Part shown: positions 7,160-16,652 of the stretch, one piece after another
Layout: every line of letters starts with the position of its first letter
How positions within the stretch are numbered: the first letter of the stretch is position 1
IMG/VR virus record: IMGVR_UViG_3300031566_000346
Span: 1 to 24,886 of that record
Strand: one strand, 5' to 3'
DNA: 24,886 nt
Source: a virus
Program-made: the position numbers and the translations under genes
The notes under the pieces: generated by a model
Database searches by the model: none
Seen by the model: the letters and a program-made list of their open reading frames with translations, nothing else
Told to the model about the DNA's origin: nothing

Positions 7160-8410
7160 ATGAAGCCCTATCCCCTGCCCGCCTTGATGATCGGCCTCGA
7201 TACGCTTTCGAGCGAAACGTCGCTGCCGAAGGGCGCGGTGCGGGTAGCGAACAACATCACGATCCAGAACAACGGCGACTGGCAGCGCCGGCCAGGCTTC
7301 GAGGATTTTCTGACCCTAGACGGCGCGCATAGCCTCTGGCAGTCGGCGGCGCAGACGCGGGTACTGGTCGCGGCGGGCGACACGCTCTATGACGTGGATC
7401 TTGAGGGCGGGGCGGCGGCGCCGCTGTTCGTTGGTTTGCCATTCGAGGAACCCGTCGAGTACACCGACTGCGGGCCGGACATTTACTTCACGGCGGGCGG
7501 GGTGCTGCGGAGCATCGACCCTGACGGCAACGTGCGCCGGCCCGGAATCATGGCGCTGTTGGGCGAGCGCCCGACGCTGACCCCCACGGTAGGGGGCATG
7601 GCGGCGGGGCGCTACGGCGTGGCCTACGCGGTCCTGAACGAGCGGGGGGAAGAGTCACCCCTGTCGAGCGTGGAGTTCATCACCCTGACTGGCGGCGGCA
7701 TTCTGGTGTCCGGGATTCAGACGGCACCGGGCGTCACCGAAATGAACGTCTACGTCACGACGCCGGACGGCGATCGGCTGTACCGCTACGCCAAGCTGCC
7801 CATTGCGGCGAGCTGTTCGATCGTGGACAACCTGGCGGCGGACGACAGCCGGGCGGCGGAGCGGTTGGACTGCCAGCCCATGCCGGGCGGCGAGATTGTC
7901 CGCTACTTCAACGGCAGGCTGTACGTCGCCGCCGGCAAGTGGCTGTATATCTCCCGCGCGCTCGACTACGGGGTGTCCAGCACCATCGAAGGCTGGATGA
8001 CCTTTCGCCGGTCGATCACGGTCATGGAGCCGGTTGCCGGCGGGATCTTCCTTGGTCTGCGCGAACGCACGCTGTTTTTGCGCGGCAACGGGCCGAGCGA
8101 CTTCCAGCTCATCGACGCCGCCGGCAATCATGGTGCGGTCCCGCACACCGGGGTCGAGGTCGCCGCTGACTACTTCAACCCCGACATGGTTCCAGATCGC
8201 GCAACGCCGGTTGCCTGCTGGCTGTCCGAGGTCGGGTTGGCTATCGGTCGCCCTGACGGGAGCATTGCCTACCCGCAGGCGGGCCGGATCAAGATGGATG
8301 CGGGACCGGGGCGCCCGCTGTTCATGCAGCAGTTGGGCATCAAGCAAGGCGTTTTCCAACTGGAAACGCTGACAATGGGTATCGGCGGAGCGGTCGATAC
8401 CACAATTTAA
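7160..8410 (+). CDS. P22 gp10-like tail nozzle / DNA stabilization protein
   Basis: The 416-residue product opens with VRVANNITIQNNGDWQRRPGF. That is the 'A.N....N.G...RRPG' start typical of podovirus tail nozzle proteins (P22 gp10, T7 gp12 functional class), which fold as beta-propellers and close the tail tube. Repeated blade-like strands follow, for example TLYDVDLEGG, DIYFTAGGVLRSIDPDG, GRLYVAAGKWLYIS and GGIFLGLRERTLFLRG. A fibronectin-like insert seems present at about residues 135-220 (AGRYGVAYAVLNERGEESPLS). It begins one base after the adaptor stop. The role is inferred from pattern and gene order. Confidence 0.65.
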   Translation: MKPYPLPALMIGLDTLSSETSLPKGAVRVANNITIQNNGDWQRRPGFEDFLTLDGAHSLWQSAAQTRVLVAAGDTLYDVDLEGGAAAPLFVGLPFEEPVEYTDCGPDIYFTAGGVLRSIDPDGNVRRPGIMALLGERPTLTPTVGGMAAGRYGVAYAVLNERGEESPLSSVEFITLTGGGILVSGIQTAPGVTEMNVYVTTPDGDRLYRYAKLPIAASCSIVDNLAADDSRAAERLDCQPMPGGEIVRYFNGRLYVAAGKWLYISRALDYGVSSTIEGWMTFRRSITVMEPVAGGIFLGLRERTLFLRGNGPSDFQLIDAAGNHGAVPHTGVEVAADYFNPDMVPDRATPVACWLSEVGLAIGRPDGSIAYPQAGRIKMDAGPGRPLFMQQLGIKQGVFQLETLTMGIGGAVDTTI

Positions 8411-8420
8411 GGAGCTGGAC

Positions 8421-9026
8421 ATGATCGCGCTGACCACACTCAAGAAGCACTACCAGGAAATCCGCCGCGCCCTGACCAATCACAAGTGGGACCGTGACGA
8501 CCGGGGCAACGTAGCGATCGGGCGCATGGGCCTGCTGGCTGCTGGCGTCTACAACGTCCGTGTCAACAAAGGTCCGTGGTCCGAGGACATCCCCAACATC
8601 CTGCCGGTCGAGGGGTTGATTGTTGTCTTGGGGATTCTCGGCAACCACATCAGCATCCCGTCCCTGTACCTGTCCCTGTACGCGACGGCGTTGACGCCGA
8701 TCAGCACGCACACCGGCGCCAGTTATACAGCGACATTCGGAGAAATCACGTCCGGCACCGAGGGCTATACCGAGGCAACGCGGGTGGCATGGACGACGGC
8801 GGCGCCTTCGGTAACGGCGATTCTGAACAACTACGCCAGTCCGGCCACGTTCACCATTGCGACGGCCAGCACGCTCAACGTCAACGGGGTGGCGATGCTG
8901 ACCACTTCGGCCAAGGGCGACACGTCCGGGAAGCTGGTTTCGGCTACGCGGTTCAGCTCCACGCGAACGTTCAGCGATACCGACGAATTCGACATCAAGT
9001 ATCAAATCGGCCTGTCCTCGACGTGA
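8421..9026 (+). CDS. Conserved podovirus structural-region protein
   Basis: The 201-residue product has AAGGAG at 8409-8414 and ATG at 8421. It starts with a basic helix (TTLKKHYQEIRRALTNHKWDRD). A hydrophobic stretch follows (VEGLIVVLGILG), then YLSLYATALTPISTHTGASY, EGYTEATRVAWT and repeated Thr/Ala/Val strands. I recognise this arrangement from several podoviruses of Burkholderia, Bordetella and Pseudomonas, where it lies between nozzle and fibre genes. No function is established to my knowledge. It could be a fibre adaptor or tail-tip part. Confidence 0.6.
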   Translation: MIALTTLKKHYQEIRRALTNHKWDRDDRGNVAIGRMGLLAAGVYNVRVNKGPWSEDIPNILPVEGLIVVLGILGNHISIPSLYLSLYATALTPISTHTGASYTATFGEITSGTEGYTEATRVAWTTAAPSVTAILNNYASPATFTIATASTLNVNGVAMLTTSAKGDTSGKLVSATRFSSTRTFSDTDEFDIKYQIGLSST

Positions 9027-9029
9027 TCC

Positions 9030-11339
9030 GTGGAGAAATACTTTCCCGCCGATGTATCGCTGCGGGTTGAGGGTGACTTAGCGGCAGCGCAATCGCTGTT
9101 CCCCGCAGCGCGGCAACTGCTGTTCCGCGCGCTGCGGCGGCAACAGCTTGGCGGCATCACCAACGTCAATCAGGCGATCAACGGCACAGATGGGTCGCTG
9201 GTGTCGGTCTACCTGGCCGGCGCGTTGAAGCACGTCTATGTCCAGCCGGCGTCGCGCAAGGCGGCGCCGCCGGTTCCGGTCGAGAAGGAAGAGCTAGAGC
9301 AACATTTGCCGACCTATGTTCCGCACATGGTCAGCGGCGCGGCGCGTAAAGAGGGTCATTCGCACATTTGGGTACGGGAGATCCTCCATGGTGGCGATCC
9401 ATCCACGTTCGAGTTGCATCAGTTCAATCCGAGCGGCGTTACGGAGGTTGTTTACGGGCTTGACGCGAACTGGCAGGACATAGAAAAACTAGGCATTACC
9501 CAAGGCGGGGCGGTGGACGCTTCGGCCCAAGCAATCAGCGCGTATCCGAAGGCGTCGATGTTCTCTGGCGCTATGACGCGGTTTTACCAAGCGTTGCTCG
9601 GCTTGGGCCGGCTTGCGGACGTGGCGCAGCCTGAATACCTTACTGGCGCTCTGCCCGACACGGAGCCTGACGTTACCGTGTTCCCGCAATTCGACTGGCA
9701 TTGGGTTCGTACTCATGGGGTTTACAACGCCGGCAAAGATCCGTGGATTGTGGAAATTAGCAAGTTGAATGGCGTTCTGGCGATGCCTATGCCGCTGTTC
9801 GACAACACTAGCGGCAAGGGATACCGGAACTGGTTGAAGCGGATAGGCGATACGGAAACTGGCGGGCTTGTTTCGGAGTTCGGCGGAATACCGACGGGCG
9901 AAAAATTCCCGACAGGAACCGAGTTAGCGGACGCGATTGCTGCCGGGAAAATCCTGGTGTTGTTGTCGCCTGACGACCTGTTGCCGTTCTACTACGATGC
10001 CGACTATGACGTGACGAAGAGTCCATTTTTTGCGGGGTGCGGTTGGGCGTTCAATACCGATGGCACGGAGGCGCACAATACATGCAATTGGTACTCGCAC
10101 CCGGAGATTGCGTTGGCGTCGCTTGACGATTGGACTACAGACGGGGAGAACGCCTCCGCAGCGTACAAGAGGTACATGAGAACGGAACATTGGAAATTGA
10201 AGATCACGCTGTCCAATGTGAATCGCAATATAACGCCGGAGGCACCTGCCGGAACCGGAACGGCGATACTGACACTTGTTGAAGATGGTTTGTTGTTCAG
10301 CGAGTCCGACGCTTCAAACGTGGCGAGTCCTCCTGCGCTTTTGCCTTATGCCGTCATGCACTTCCCGAAGGATGCCGACACCGACGAAACGGATCGGTTT
10401 TTCTTTTTCGGGAGGAACTCCCAAAAGGATTATGACGTTGACTTTGCGCCCATTGTTGTTTTTTTCTTGGGCGACGAGTTGCAGGTTGTGCGGCAGGCGC
10501 GGAACGGGATTTCTACCGGGCTTATTGGCGGGATAGTCGCGCAGGTTGCGGACGTTCCTTTGGAACCCGATCCGGCATCGTCATTCAAGGAAATTAGTTT
10601 TGGCACACAGCTTACGGTGGGTTTTTTTACGGGGTCCCCGGCGTTCGGATTCCCCGAGCGCACCGCGATTTTCGACGTGCAGACGGCAACTCACGTTCTG
10701 GAAGGGGGGGGGTATTTTTGCGACGCATTGGATATGCGCGAGAATCAAGTCTATAGCGGAGTGGTTTACACTTGGTCGTATGATCCAAATTGGGTTTACA
10801 TTGACAGCATCCCCCCTGTTGGATGGAACCCCGATCCCTATTGGGTTTACCCGTACCCAGGCCCCAACCCGATATACACAGCCGCAGGAAATGAGATACG
10901 CGTAACGGTTGGTGGCGATCCAGGGTTTTACCGCGAAATGGGTATGTTCATTCCAGCGTATTGCCGCGAAAGTTTTGGGGTTCTTTGTTCAGACCATAGA
11001 TTCCACCCAAGTTTCCTAGCGGACTTTTCTGATTTTGTGGAGGAAGAGCCATCGACGCAACGGTGCGTCGTGACCAATGCCGGCGTGATCGAATTACAGT
11101 CGGATAATTTCGATAGAAATGATTTTTTTTTCCAATTCCGGAATTACGGAGTACTCCGGACGGTCTATGTTGGGGCAACGGTGAACGTTGGGGAGTCTAA
11201 GTCTCTGGTCATTTCTGATGGGCTGCAAAACGCCGTCCTGCCGGCGTCATGGGGCAACGTGGTTATTGACGAGCGCGGGGATCTTGGTATCCCGGAAAAC
11301 ACGCCAGCCAAAGAAATATCCTATGTGGGGCTGCCATGA
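9030..11339 (+). CDS. Large probable tail fibre/spike protein
   Basis: This 769-residue product starts at GTG 9030, three bases after the previous stop, without a clear Shine-Dalgarno. The first 85 residues look like an attachment part, then come mixed beta segments rich in Trp, Tyr, Phe and Asp. Near residues 575-615 is an aromatic-proline stretch (YDPNWVYIDSIPPVGW, then NPDPYWVYPYPGPNPIY). There is no hydrolase motif I can name. From about 9700 on, codons turn A/T-rich at third positions (TTT, GTT, CCT) unlike the neighbours, which suggests a more recent origin. The gene carries several homopolymers of 7-9 bases. Size, place and composition suggest a host-recognition protein, but this is inference. 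Confidence 0.55.
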   Translation: MEKYFPADVSLRVEGDLAAAQSLFPAARQLLFRALRRQQLGGITNVNQAINGTDGSLVSVYLAGALKHVYVQPASRKAAPPVPVEKEELEQHLPTYVPHMVSGAARKEGHSHIWVREILHGGDPSTFELHQFNPSGVTEVVYGLDANWQDIEKLGITQGGAVDASAQAISAYPKASMFSGAMTRFYQALLGLGRLADVAQPEYLTGALPDTEPDVTVFPQFDWHWVRTHGVYNAGKDPWIVEISKLNGVLAMPMPLFDNTSGKGYRNWLKRIGDTETGGLVSEFGGIPTGEKFPTGTELADAIAAGKILVLLSPDDLLPFYYDADYDVTKSPFFAGCGWAFNTDGTEAHNTCNWYSHPEIALASLDDWTTDGENASAAYKRYMRTEHWKLKITLSNVNRNITPEAPAGTGTAILTLVEDGLLFSESDASNVASPPALLPYAVMHFPKDADTDETDRFFFFGRNSQKDYDVDFAPIVVFFLGDELQVVRQARNGISTGLIGGIVAQVADVPLEPDPASSFKEISFGTQLTVGFFTGSPAFGFPERTAIFDVQTATHVLEGGGYFCDALDMRENQVYSGVVYTWSYDPNWVYIDSIPPVGWNPDPYWVYPYPGPNPIYTAAGNEIRVTVGGDPGFYREMGMFIPAYCRESFGVLCSDHRFHPSFLADFSDFVEEEPSTQRCVVTNAGVIELQSDNFDRNDFFFQFRNYGVLRTVYVGATVNVGESKSLVISDGLQNAVLPASWGNVVIDERGDLGIPENTPAKEISYVGLP
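10704..10712 (+). repeat. Tract of nine G inside the fibre-like gene
   Basis: Nine consecutive G encode GGG in LEGGGYFC. Loss or gain of one base would stop or alter the protein, so this could be a slippage site. Confidence 0.85.
11123..11131 (+). repeat. Tract of nine T inside the fibre-like gene
   Basis: Nine consecutive T encode most of FFF before QFRNYG. Two runs of seven T also occur in this gene, near 10459-10465 and 10622-10628. Confidence 0.85.
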
Positions 11340-13048
11340 GTGCGACCGTTTGGAATGCAGCAGACAAGCACGCCAATATCTCGCTATCGAACGCGGATAC
11401 GACAGCCGCTTGCACGACAGGCACCGAAGTTGCTGTTCGCTCGACTCGCCCGAAATCGACGGGGCTGTTGTATTTTGAAGTGTTGCTGTCCTCGACTGCC
11501 AACCCGGATCTTTGCTGTATCGGCGTTGCCGACAATACGGTTGATCTGTCGCTTCCGCTTTCTGACGCGACGCAGGTTGCGTGGTGCCTGCGCGGTAACG
11601 GCGACCTGTACGACAACGGCGTGGCTGGCGCAACGCTCACCGCGTTTTCCAGCGACGATCTGATTGGCGTCGCGCTGGACTTTACCAACGGGTATGTCTG
11701 GTTTTTTATCAATGGTGTGCTGGCGAACGGCGACACCAATCCGCCGGACGCCACCAACTACGATTTCAACACGCTGACCGGGACCGTTCACGCAGCCGTC
11801 GGCACCGAGCCTACGGGGCCGGCCCTGACGGGTAGATGGCAAGACGCGGACCTCGCCCTATTGCCGTCAGGCTTTGACGATTGGGACTACGATCTGCCGA
11901 CCCCGGAAACACTGACATCAGACGCAACGTTTTCGGAGACATTCGATTTCAGCGGGTCGCGTTACAAAGGGTGGATTTCCGATAGCGCCATCGCGGTCAA
12001 TGCGATTGAGTTGCGGCGCGTCCTGTCGCTGGCTTCGACCGGCGCAGCAACGTCAACGTCGCAGGAGCGGCGGCGCCTGGTGTTGTCGAGCGACGCCATC
12101 GCGCAAGGAACCGTGCTGCACACCAATTACAGCAACTTGACGCTGACCAGCGCGGGGGTCGGTTACAACGAGATGAACTTGCTTTGGCGCGCAACGGCAA
12201 CGTCGGATGCTGTCGCGCAGGAAACGATGCTGAACCGCCGCCGGCTGACCCTGACAAGCGCGGCGGTCGCGTCCAGCGCGGCGACGACGCTGGCGCGGCT
12301 CAAGGCCACGCTGACGGAATGGGGCGTGGCAACGGACACCATGACGGGCCGGCGTAGCGTGCGCCTGACCAGTTTGGTCGAGGCGGTCAGCACTGTTGTT
12401 CAGTTGTACCGGGCTGTCTCCACCCTGACCAGCGATGCTACGGCGGTCAGCACGTTCTCCGGCGCGGCCCACATCGTCATGGCCCTGGAAAGCTTGGCCC
12501 TGGCGCAAAGTCTCGCGTCCGGGAAGTGGACGGCGCGGGCCACGCTCGAATCGCTGGCCGAGGCGGAGTCGTTCGTGCGCCTGCCGGGTGAGCGGCGCAA
12601 TTCCCTGTGGACGAACACCACGACTGCCGCTGCCGTGACGTGGGAAGGACTGCCGTTCAACTCCATGTTGGAGGTTGACGGTCTGGTGTACGGTGCCGGG
12701 CAAGACGGGCTGTATCTATTCACCCCGGAGCTGGACGACAACGGCGAGCCGATCGACGCCAACGTGACGTGGGATCTGGACAGCATGGGCACGGCGGCGC
12801 GCAAGCGTGTCGGCCACGTTTACGTTGCCGGGCGCGCCGAGGAACCGTTCACGGTCGGCATCGTCAACCATCAAGGCAGCTTCGAGTACACCACGCGCCT
12901 GCCCGGCGTGCCCCATGCGACCAACCATCGGGCGAACACCGGGCGCGGGCTGGACTCGTCCTTCTACCGCTTCGCCGTATCGAACCCCGGCTACTTCGAG
13001 GTCAAGGGCGTGATCGTGGACTATCTCGAAACCGAAAGGAGAATCTAA
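11336..13048 (+). CDS. SPRY-domain tail protein with a repeat stalk
   Basis: The 570-residue product starts in the previous stop (ATGA). Residues 1-185 look like a SPRY/B30.2 beta sandwich: WNAADKHANISLS, then TGLLYFEVLLSS, a short IGVAD strand, WCLRGNGDLYDNG, then DLIGVALDFTNGYVWFFING. SPRY domains bind partners, and a few phage tail proteins carry them. Residues about 190-415 are around 11 loose repeats of 20 residues near RRLTLTSDAVAQETM. The C-terminal 150 residues are a separate beta domain (LPFNSMLEVDGLVYGAGQDG, then RKRVGHVYVAG, then GLDSSFYRFAVSNPG). That region resembles C-terminal segments of other podovirus tail proteins. A receptor-facing or baseplate role is inferred. Confidence 0.65.
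   Translation: MSATVWNAADKHANISLSNADTTAACTTGTEVAVRSTRPKSTGLLYFEVLLSSTANPDLCCIGVADNTVDLSLPLSDATQVAWCLRGNGDLYDNGVAGATLTAFSSDDLIGVALDFTNGYVWFFINGVLANGDTNPPDATNYDFNTLTGTVHAAVGTEPTGPALTGRWQDADLALLPSGFDDWDYDLPTPETLTSDATFSETFDFSGSRYKGWISDSAIAVNAIELRRVLSLASTGAATSTSQERRRLVLSSDAIAQGTVLHTNYSNLTLTSAGVGYNEMNLLWRATATSDAVAQETMLNRRRLTLTSAAVASSAATTLARLKATLTEWGVATDTMTGRRSVRLTSLVEAVSTVVQLYRAVSTLTSDATAVSTFSGAAHIVMALESLALAQSLASGKWTARATLESLAEAESFVRLPGERRNSLWTNTTTAAAVTWEGLPFNSMLEVDGLVYGAGQDGLYLFTPELDDNGEPIDANVTWDLDSMGTAARKRVGHVYVAGRAEEPFTVGIVNHQGSFEYTTRLPGVPHATNHRANTGRGLDSSFYRFAVSNPGYFEVKGVIVDYLETERRI
11909..12580 (+). repeat. Degenerate coding repeat, about 11 units near 60 bp
   Basis: The encoded units look like R-x-x-L-T-L-T-S-D-A-V-A-x-x-T and recur every 18-22 residues between the SPRY-like domain and the C-terminal domain. 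Copies are diverged in both protein and DNA, so the array is old. It likely forms a stalk. Confidence 0.65.
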
Positions 13049-13049
13049 T

Positions 13050-15059
13050 ATGTCGCTTGAAGGCATCCCCGATCCGACTCCCGCCACTCCGTTCTACAAC
13101 TCCGTTCGGGACGCGACGCATGACCCGACCGTTCCAGAGCTGATCGACCAGACCAACGATCTGGTGACGGACTTTTTGGAGGCCAATAAACTCTTTGCCA
13201 ATGAGGCGGTTGCGGACGCGCAGGCGGCAATGGCCGCGCTGGCGGACGCCAAGCTACCCCCGGCCCTGCCGGACCCACCCCCGGCGCCATCGATCGTCAC
13301 CAGCGTCAACGGGTCGATCGGGTTGAATTTCGATACACAACCGGAGCTTGGCGCGATCAGCAACGATCAGGGTGCGTTCTCGACGTTCGACGCGGATGCC
13401 GTGGACATCCCGGACATATCGGGCGAGATTCCGGCCTATGTGCAGATAGTGAACGGGATCAGTATTCCCGAGGCTCCGGCCTTCACTTTGCCGTCAGATC
13501 CGCTGGTGCCGGGCATCGACACGTCGCTGAACCTGCCGTCGGCGCCCGCGCAGTCCTATGGGGCTTCCCCGGTTTTGCTCGACTTCAATATGCCGGTCTA
13601 CACGCCGGTTGTCCTGCCGGTGTTCGGAGACGCGGCGCCGGAGTTCGACGTGCTGCCGCCGGAGCCGGTCATCAACTGGACCGAACCCACCTACTCGTCG
13701 GACGTGAAGGAGGCGGTCAGGCTTACGCTGCTGTCCATGCTGGCCGGCGGGACGGGTCTGCCGGAGGATGTTGAGCGGGCGATTTGGGAGCGCGGTCGCG
13801 CACGCGAGGAAGCCGGCGCGGCTAAGAGCATCGAAGAGGCGATTGAGCAATGGGCTGTCCGAGGTTTCTCGGCGCCGCAAGGCTACCTAGACGGGAAGAT
13901 TTACGCGCTCCGCGACGATACGCGCATGAAGATCAACGCCATGTCGCGCGATGTAATGGTGAAGCAGGCCGAGCTTGAACAGACCAACCGTAATTTCGCG
14001 GTTGAGAAGGGCATCAGCTACGAACAGGTGTTCACTACGCTGTTCTTGCAGGTGGTCGAGCGCAATTTCCAGATCGCCAAGTTCACGGTCGAAACCCAAG
14101 TTCAAATCTACAACATGAGGGTGACGGCTTTCAACGCCGAGCAGCAGGTATTCGCGCAGAAGATCACCCTGTATCGGGCACAGCTCGAAGGGGCGTTCGC
14201 CTATCTCAAGGCGTTCGATTCGCTCGTCATGGCGGAGAAGGCCAAGGCCGAGGTTAACGTCGCGCGAGTGCAGGCGTTCGAGGCAAAGGTGAAGGCATAT
14301 TCCGCCCAAGTAGATGCTTTCAAGGCGCTGATCGAAGGAGAAAAAATCCGCTCCGAAATCCAGAAAACCCGCATCGAGGTCTACAAAGCACAGGTCGAGG
14401 GGCAGGTTGCCAAGATCCAGGGTAAGCGATCGGAGTTCGACGCCTACGTTGCCCGTGTTCAAGGCGAGTCCGCGAAGGCCGGGCTAGAAGAAGCCAACTC
14501 GCGGGCCTACGTCGCGCGCGTCCAAGGTATCGCGCTCAAGAACGACATCAACGTGAAGCGCGCTGACGTACAGATCCAGGCGAACAGACTCAATCTGGAC
14601 TTTGATATTGCCAACATGAACCGGGTCAGCACCCTGCACGGCACGGAGTTGGCGAAGATTCAGGCCAATCTCGCGGCGTTCCAGGCGCTCACTTCCAAGG
14701 CGACGGCCAAGTATTCCACGGACAAGGAGCGGTTGGGCTTCGAGTTGCAATCGCAGATCGAATTGTCCCGCATCGCCATCGCCAAGTACCAAGCTCTGTT
14801 GGAACAATGGAGGGTCCGGGCCGGCGAAATCATCCAGATGGCGAATATCAACGCGGAGAGCTTGCGCGCGGCAGGGGTAATAGCGTCCAATCTGGCATCG
14901 GGCGCGATGGCCGGAACGCACGTTTCCGCCGGCATTTCGGCGGGCGCATCGGCGGGCGAGACGCACGGTGTCAGTACGTCGAACCAGTCGTCGCAAAGCA
15001 AGTCCGAGGGGACGAGCAATTCGTACTCTGTCAGTCACGATTTTTCACACAAGGTATAG
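13050..15059 (+). CDS. Long coiled-coil virion protein, possibly internal/ejected
   Basis: The 669-residue product has AAGGAG at 13036-13041, eight bases before ATG 13050. Residues 1-210 are proline- and acidic-rich with little helix (PALPDPPPAPSIV, VLLDFNMPVYTPVVLPVF). Residues 220-620 are almost entirely helical, rich in Ala, Gln, Lys and Glu, and probably form long coiled coils (AKAEVNVARVQAFEAKVKAY and similar). The last 50 residues are Ser/Gly-rich with GAMAGTHVSAGISAGASAG. Long helical proteins between tail and ejection genes of podoviruses are often internal virion proteins, and that is my best guess. A tail-shaft role is also possible. No enzyme motif is seen. Confidence 0.6.
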   Translation: MSLEGIPDPTPATPFYNSVRDATHDPTVPELIDQTNDLVTDFLEANKLFANEAVADAQAAMAALADAKLPPALPDPPPAPSIVTSVNGSIGLNFDTQPELGAISNDQGAFSTFDADAVDIPDISGEIPAYVQIVNGISIPEAPAFTLPSDPLVPGIDTSLNLPSAPAQSYGASPVLLDFNMPVYTPVVLPVFGDAAPEFDVLPPEPVINWTEPTYSSDVKEAVRLTLLSMLAGGTGLPEDVERAIWERGRAREEAGAAKSIEEAIEQWAVRGFSAPQGYLDGKIYALRDDTRMKINAMSRDVMVKQAELEQTNRNFAVEKGISYEQVFTTLFLQVVERNFQIAKFTVETQVQIYNMRVTAFNAEQQVFAQKITLYRAQLEGAFAYLKAFDSLVMAEKAKAEVNVARVQAFEAKVKAYSAQVDAFKALIEGEKIRSEIQKTRIEVYKAQVEGQVAKIQGKRSEFDAYVARVQGESAKAGLEEANSRAYVARVQGIALKNDINVKRADVQIQANRLNLDFDIANMNRVSTLHGTELAKIQANLAAFQALTSKATAKYSTDKERLGFELQSQIELSRIAIAKYQALLEQWRVRAGEIIQMANINAESLRAAGVIASNLASGAMAGTHVSAGISAGASAGETHGVSTSNQSSQSKSEGTSNSYSVSHDFSHKV

Positions 15060-15068
15060 AGGCTCACC

Positions 15069-16649
15069 ATGAAACCAATCGACATGAATGATCCGTGGGG
15101 AACCGGGATTGGTGGGTTCGGTGTGCAGCGGATTGGGCAGCTCAACCAGGCGAAGCAGCGCAACAACGCGCGGCGCGGCGGGACGCCGAATGCCCCGGAA
15201 ATCAATGACGAGCCGGCGCCGGCCCAAGCTGGCGCTACGCCGGTTTCCGGGGTGCCGCAGCGGCGAGCGCAGGGGCAGGCGATCTTGGGCTTGGGGATGG
15301 CCGATCCGAATTATTGGAAGCTGCCGGGTTCGTCGTCGGCGCCGCAGCAGATCGCCGGCTTTGGTGCAGGAGTAGGGCCGTCGGTTCCGCCTGGGGGCGG
15401 AGTTGCGCGCACCGCTGGCCTGCGGGAGTTCTTGGGCCAAACCGAAGAGGCACAGCCGGTTCCGTTGAGCGCCGCGCCGACACCTCGCGGCCCCTACTTT
15501 GCGGGCAGGCTGCGGGATGCGATAAGTTCTATTGGCGTGCCGGAGGCTCGCGGGCCATTCGCCGGGGCGCTCCTTGGCGGCGCGCCGTCCGGTATCGGCG
15601 GGGCCAGCGTTGCCGCCTCGACTCCGCAGAATGGCGGCTTCATGGGTCCGCCTGCCGAGCAGGGCCGCGCGGTCACGGTCCCGCCGCCGGGCGAGGGCGT
15701 GTCCTACGCCGTTCCGCCGAAGGGCGAGGGAATGTCGAGCCAGGTGCCGTCGATCGCGCAGCCAGGTTCCGCCGGAACGCCGGGGAGCGACCACAACCCC
15801 AACGAGTTCGCCCAACAGCACAAGCAGATGCAACAGGACGAGCAGATAGCGCAGATTAGCAAGAACATGAGCATGGGGGCCAACGCGAACCGGGCTGCCG
15901 CTTGGCAGGACAACCAGACCAAGGCGGGCGAGGCGCGCGTTGCCAAGTGGCGCGCGGCCAACGGGGCGGACATGGTTCTCGCGCCGGAAAACAGTGGGTA
16001 TGACCAACAGCGGCAAGCGATCCGTCAACAGGCCATTGATGCTACGCGGGAATCCGAGCAGGCCGGCGGTGTGCTGCGAGAGGCCAACGCTGCCATCCCG
16101 TATGCCGGGGTGCGCGACCCGATCCGAGATTTCGCCATGCAGCAGGAAACAGCCAACAAGACCGGGCTGGCGAACCAGGCGATCACGCAGGGCAACGTCA
16201 TGCGTCCGTTGCAGGTTCAGGACGCGCAGCAGCGCATTGCCGGCGGGCAGATCCAGAACCAGCTCGGCGGCTACCAGATCGACGCGGCAGAGAATGACAA
16301 GGCATTGCTCAACAAGATTGCCGGCGCCAAGACGCCGGAGGAACGCGAATCGTTCGTCAAGGCGTTGCTGGCCGGGCGCGGGAAGCAGGAGAAGTATGAA
16401 GTGGTCGATCTGCCGACCGGCGGCGTTAACCCACTGACCGGGCAGTTGAATACGATGCGGGTTGGCTTGAGCAGTTCCGGCAAGATCGTTGACCCGCGCG
16501 AGCAGGCGAACGCGGGCGGACTGCCAGAGGGGGAAACGCAAGCATCAATGATCGAACGCGCCAAGAAGCAGGTCGCCAATAAGCAGATGACCGCAGAGCA
16601 GGCAATGGCTGAATTGAAAAGCAAATATCGCATCGACGCGAGGATCTAA
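15069..16649 (+). CDS. Low-complexity probable ejection/internal virion protein
   Basis: The 526-residue product starts at ATG 15069 after GAGG at the previous stop. A second in-frame ATG stands at 15084. Residues 1-250 are Gly/Pro/Ala/Gln-rich and probably disordered (PPPGEGVSYAVPPKGEGMSS shows a repeated P-x-GEG motif). Residues 255-420 are helical and Gln-rich (QHKQMQQDEQIAQISKN, then VQDAQQRIAGGQIQNQLGG). The end is a basic helix (MIERAKKQVANKQMTAEQAM). It lies directly before the giant polyvalent gene, whose products are carried in virions. I infer a co-ejected protein. No family is recognised. Confidence 0.55.
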   Translation: MKPIDMNDPWGTGIGGFGVQRIGQLNQAKQRNNARRGGTPNAPEINDEPAPAQAGATPVSGVPQRRAQGQAILGLGMADPNYWKLPGSSSAPQQIAGFGAGVGPSVPPGGGVARTAGLREFLGQTEEAQPVPLSAAPTPRGPYFAGRLRDAISSIGVPEARGPFAGALLGGAPSGIGGASVAASTPQNGGFMGPPAEQGRAVTVPPPGEGVSYAVPPKGEGMSSQVPSIAQPGSAGTPGSDHNPNEFAQQHKQMQQDEQIAQISKNMSMGANANRAAAWQDNQTKAGEARVAKWRAANGADMVLAPENSGYDQQRQAIRQQAIDATRESEQAGGVLREANAAIPYAGVRDPIRDFAMQQETANKTGLANQAITQGNVMRPLQVQDAQQRIAGGQIQNQLGGYQIDAAENDKALLNKIAGAKTPEERESFVKALLAGRGKQEKYEVVDLPTGGVNPLTGQLNTMRVGLSSSGKIVDPREQANAGGLPEGETQASMIERAKKQVANKQMTAEQAMAELKSKYRIDARI

Positions 16650-16652
16650 CCG

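Noticed and set aside
15045-16541. Antisense open frame of 498 codons across the ejection-protein gene
   Set aside because: Its composition is typical of a shadow frame and the + strand gene has better starts and spacing.
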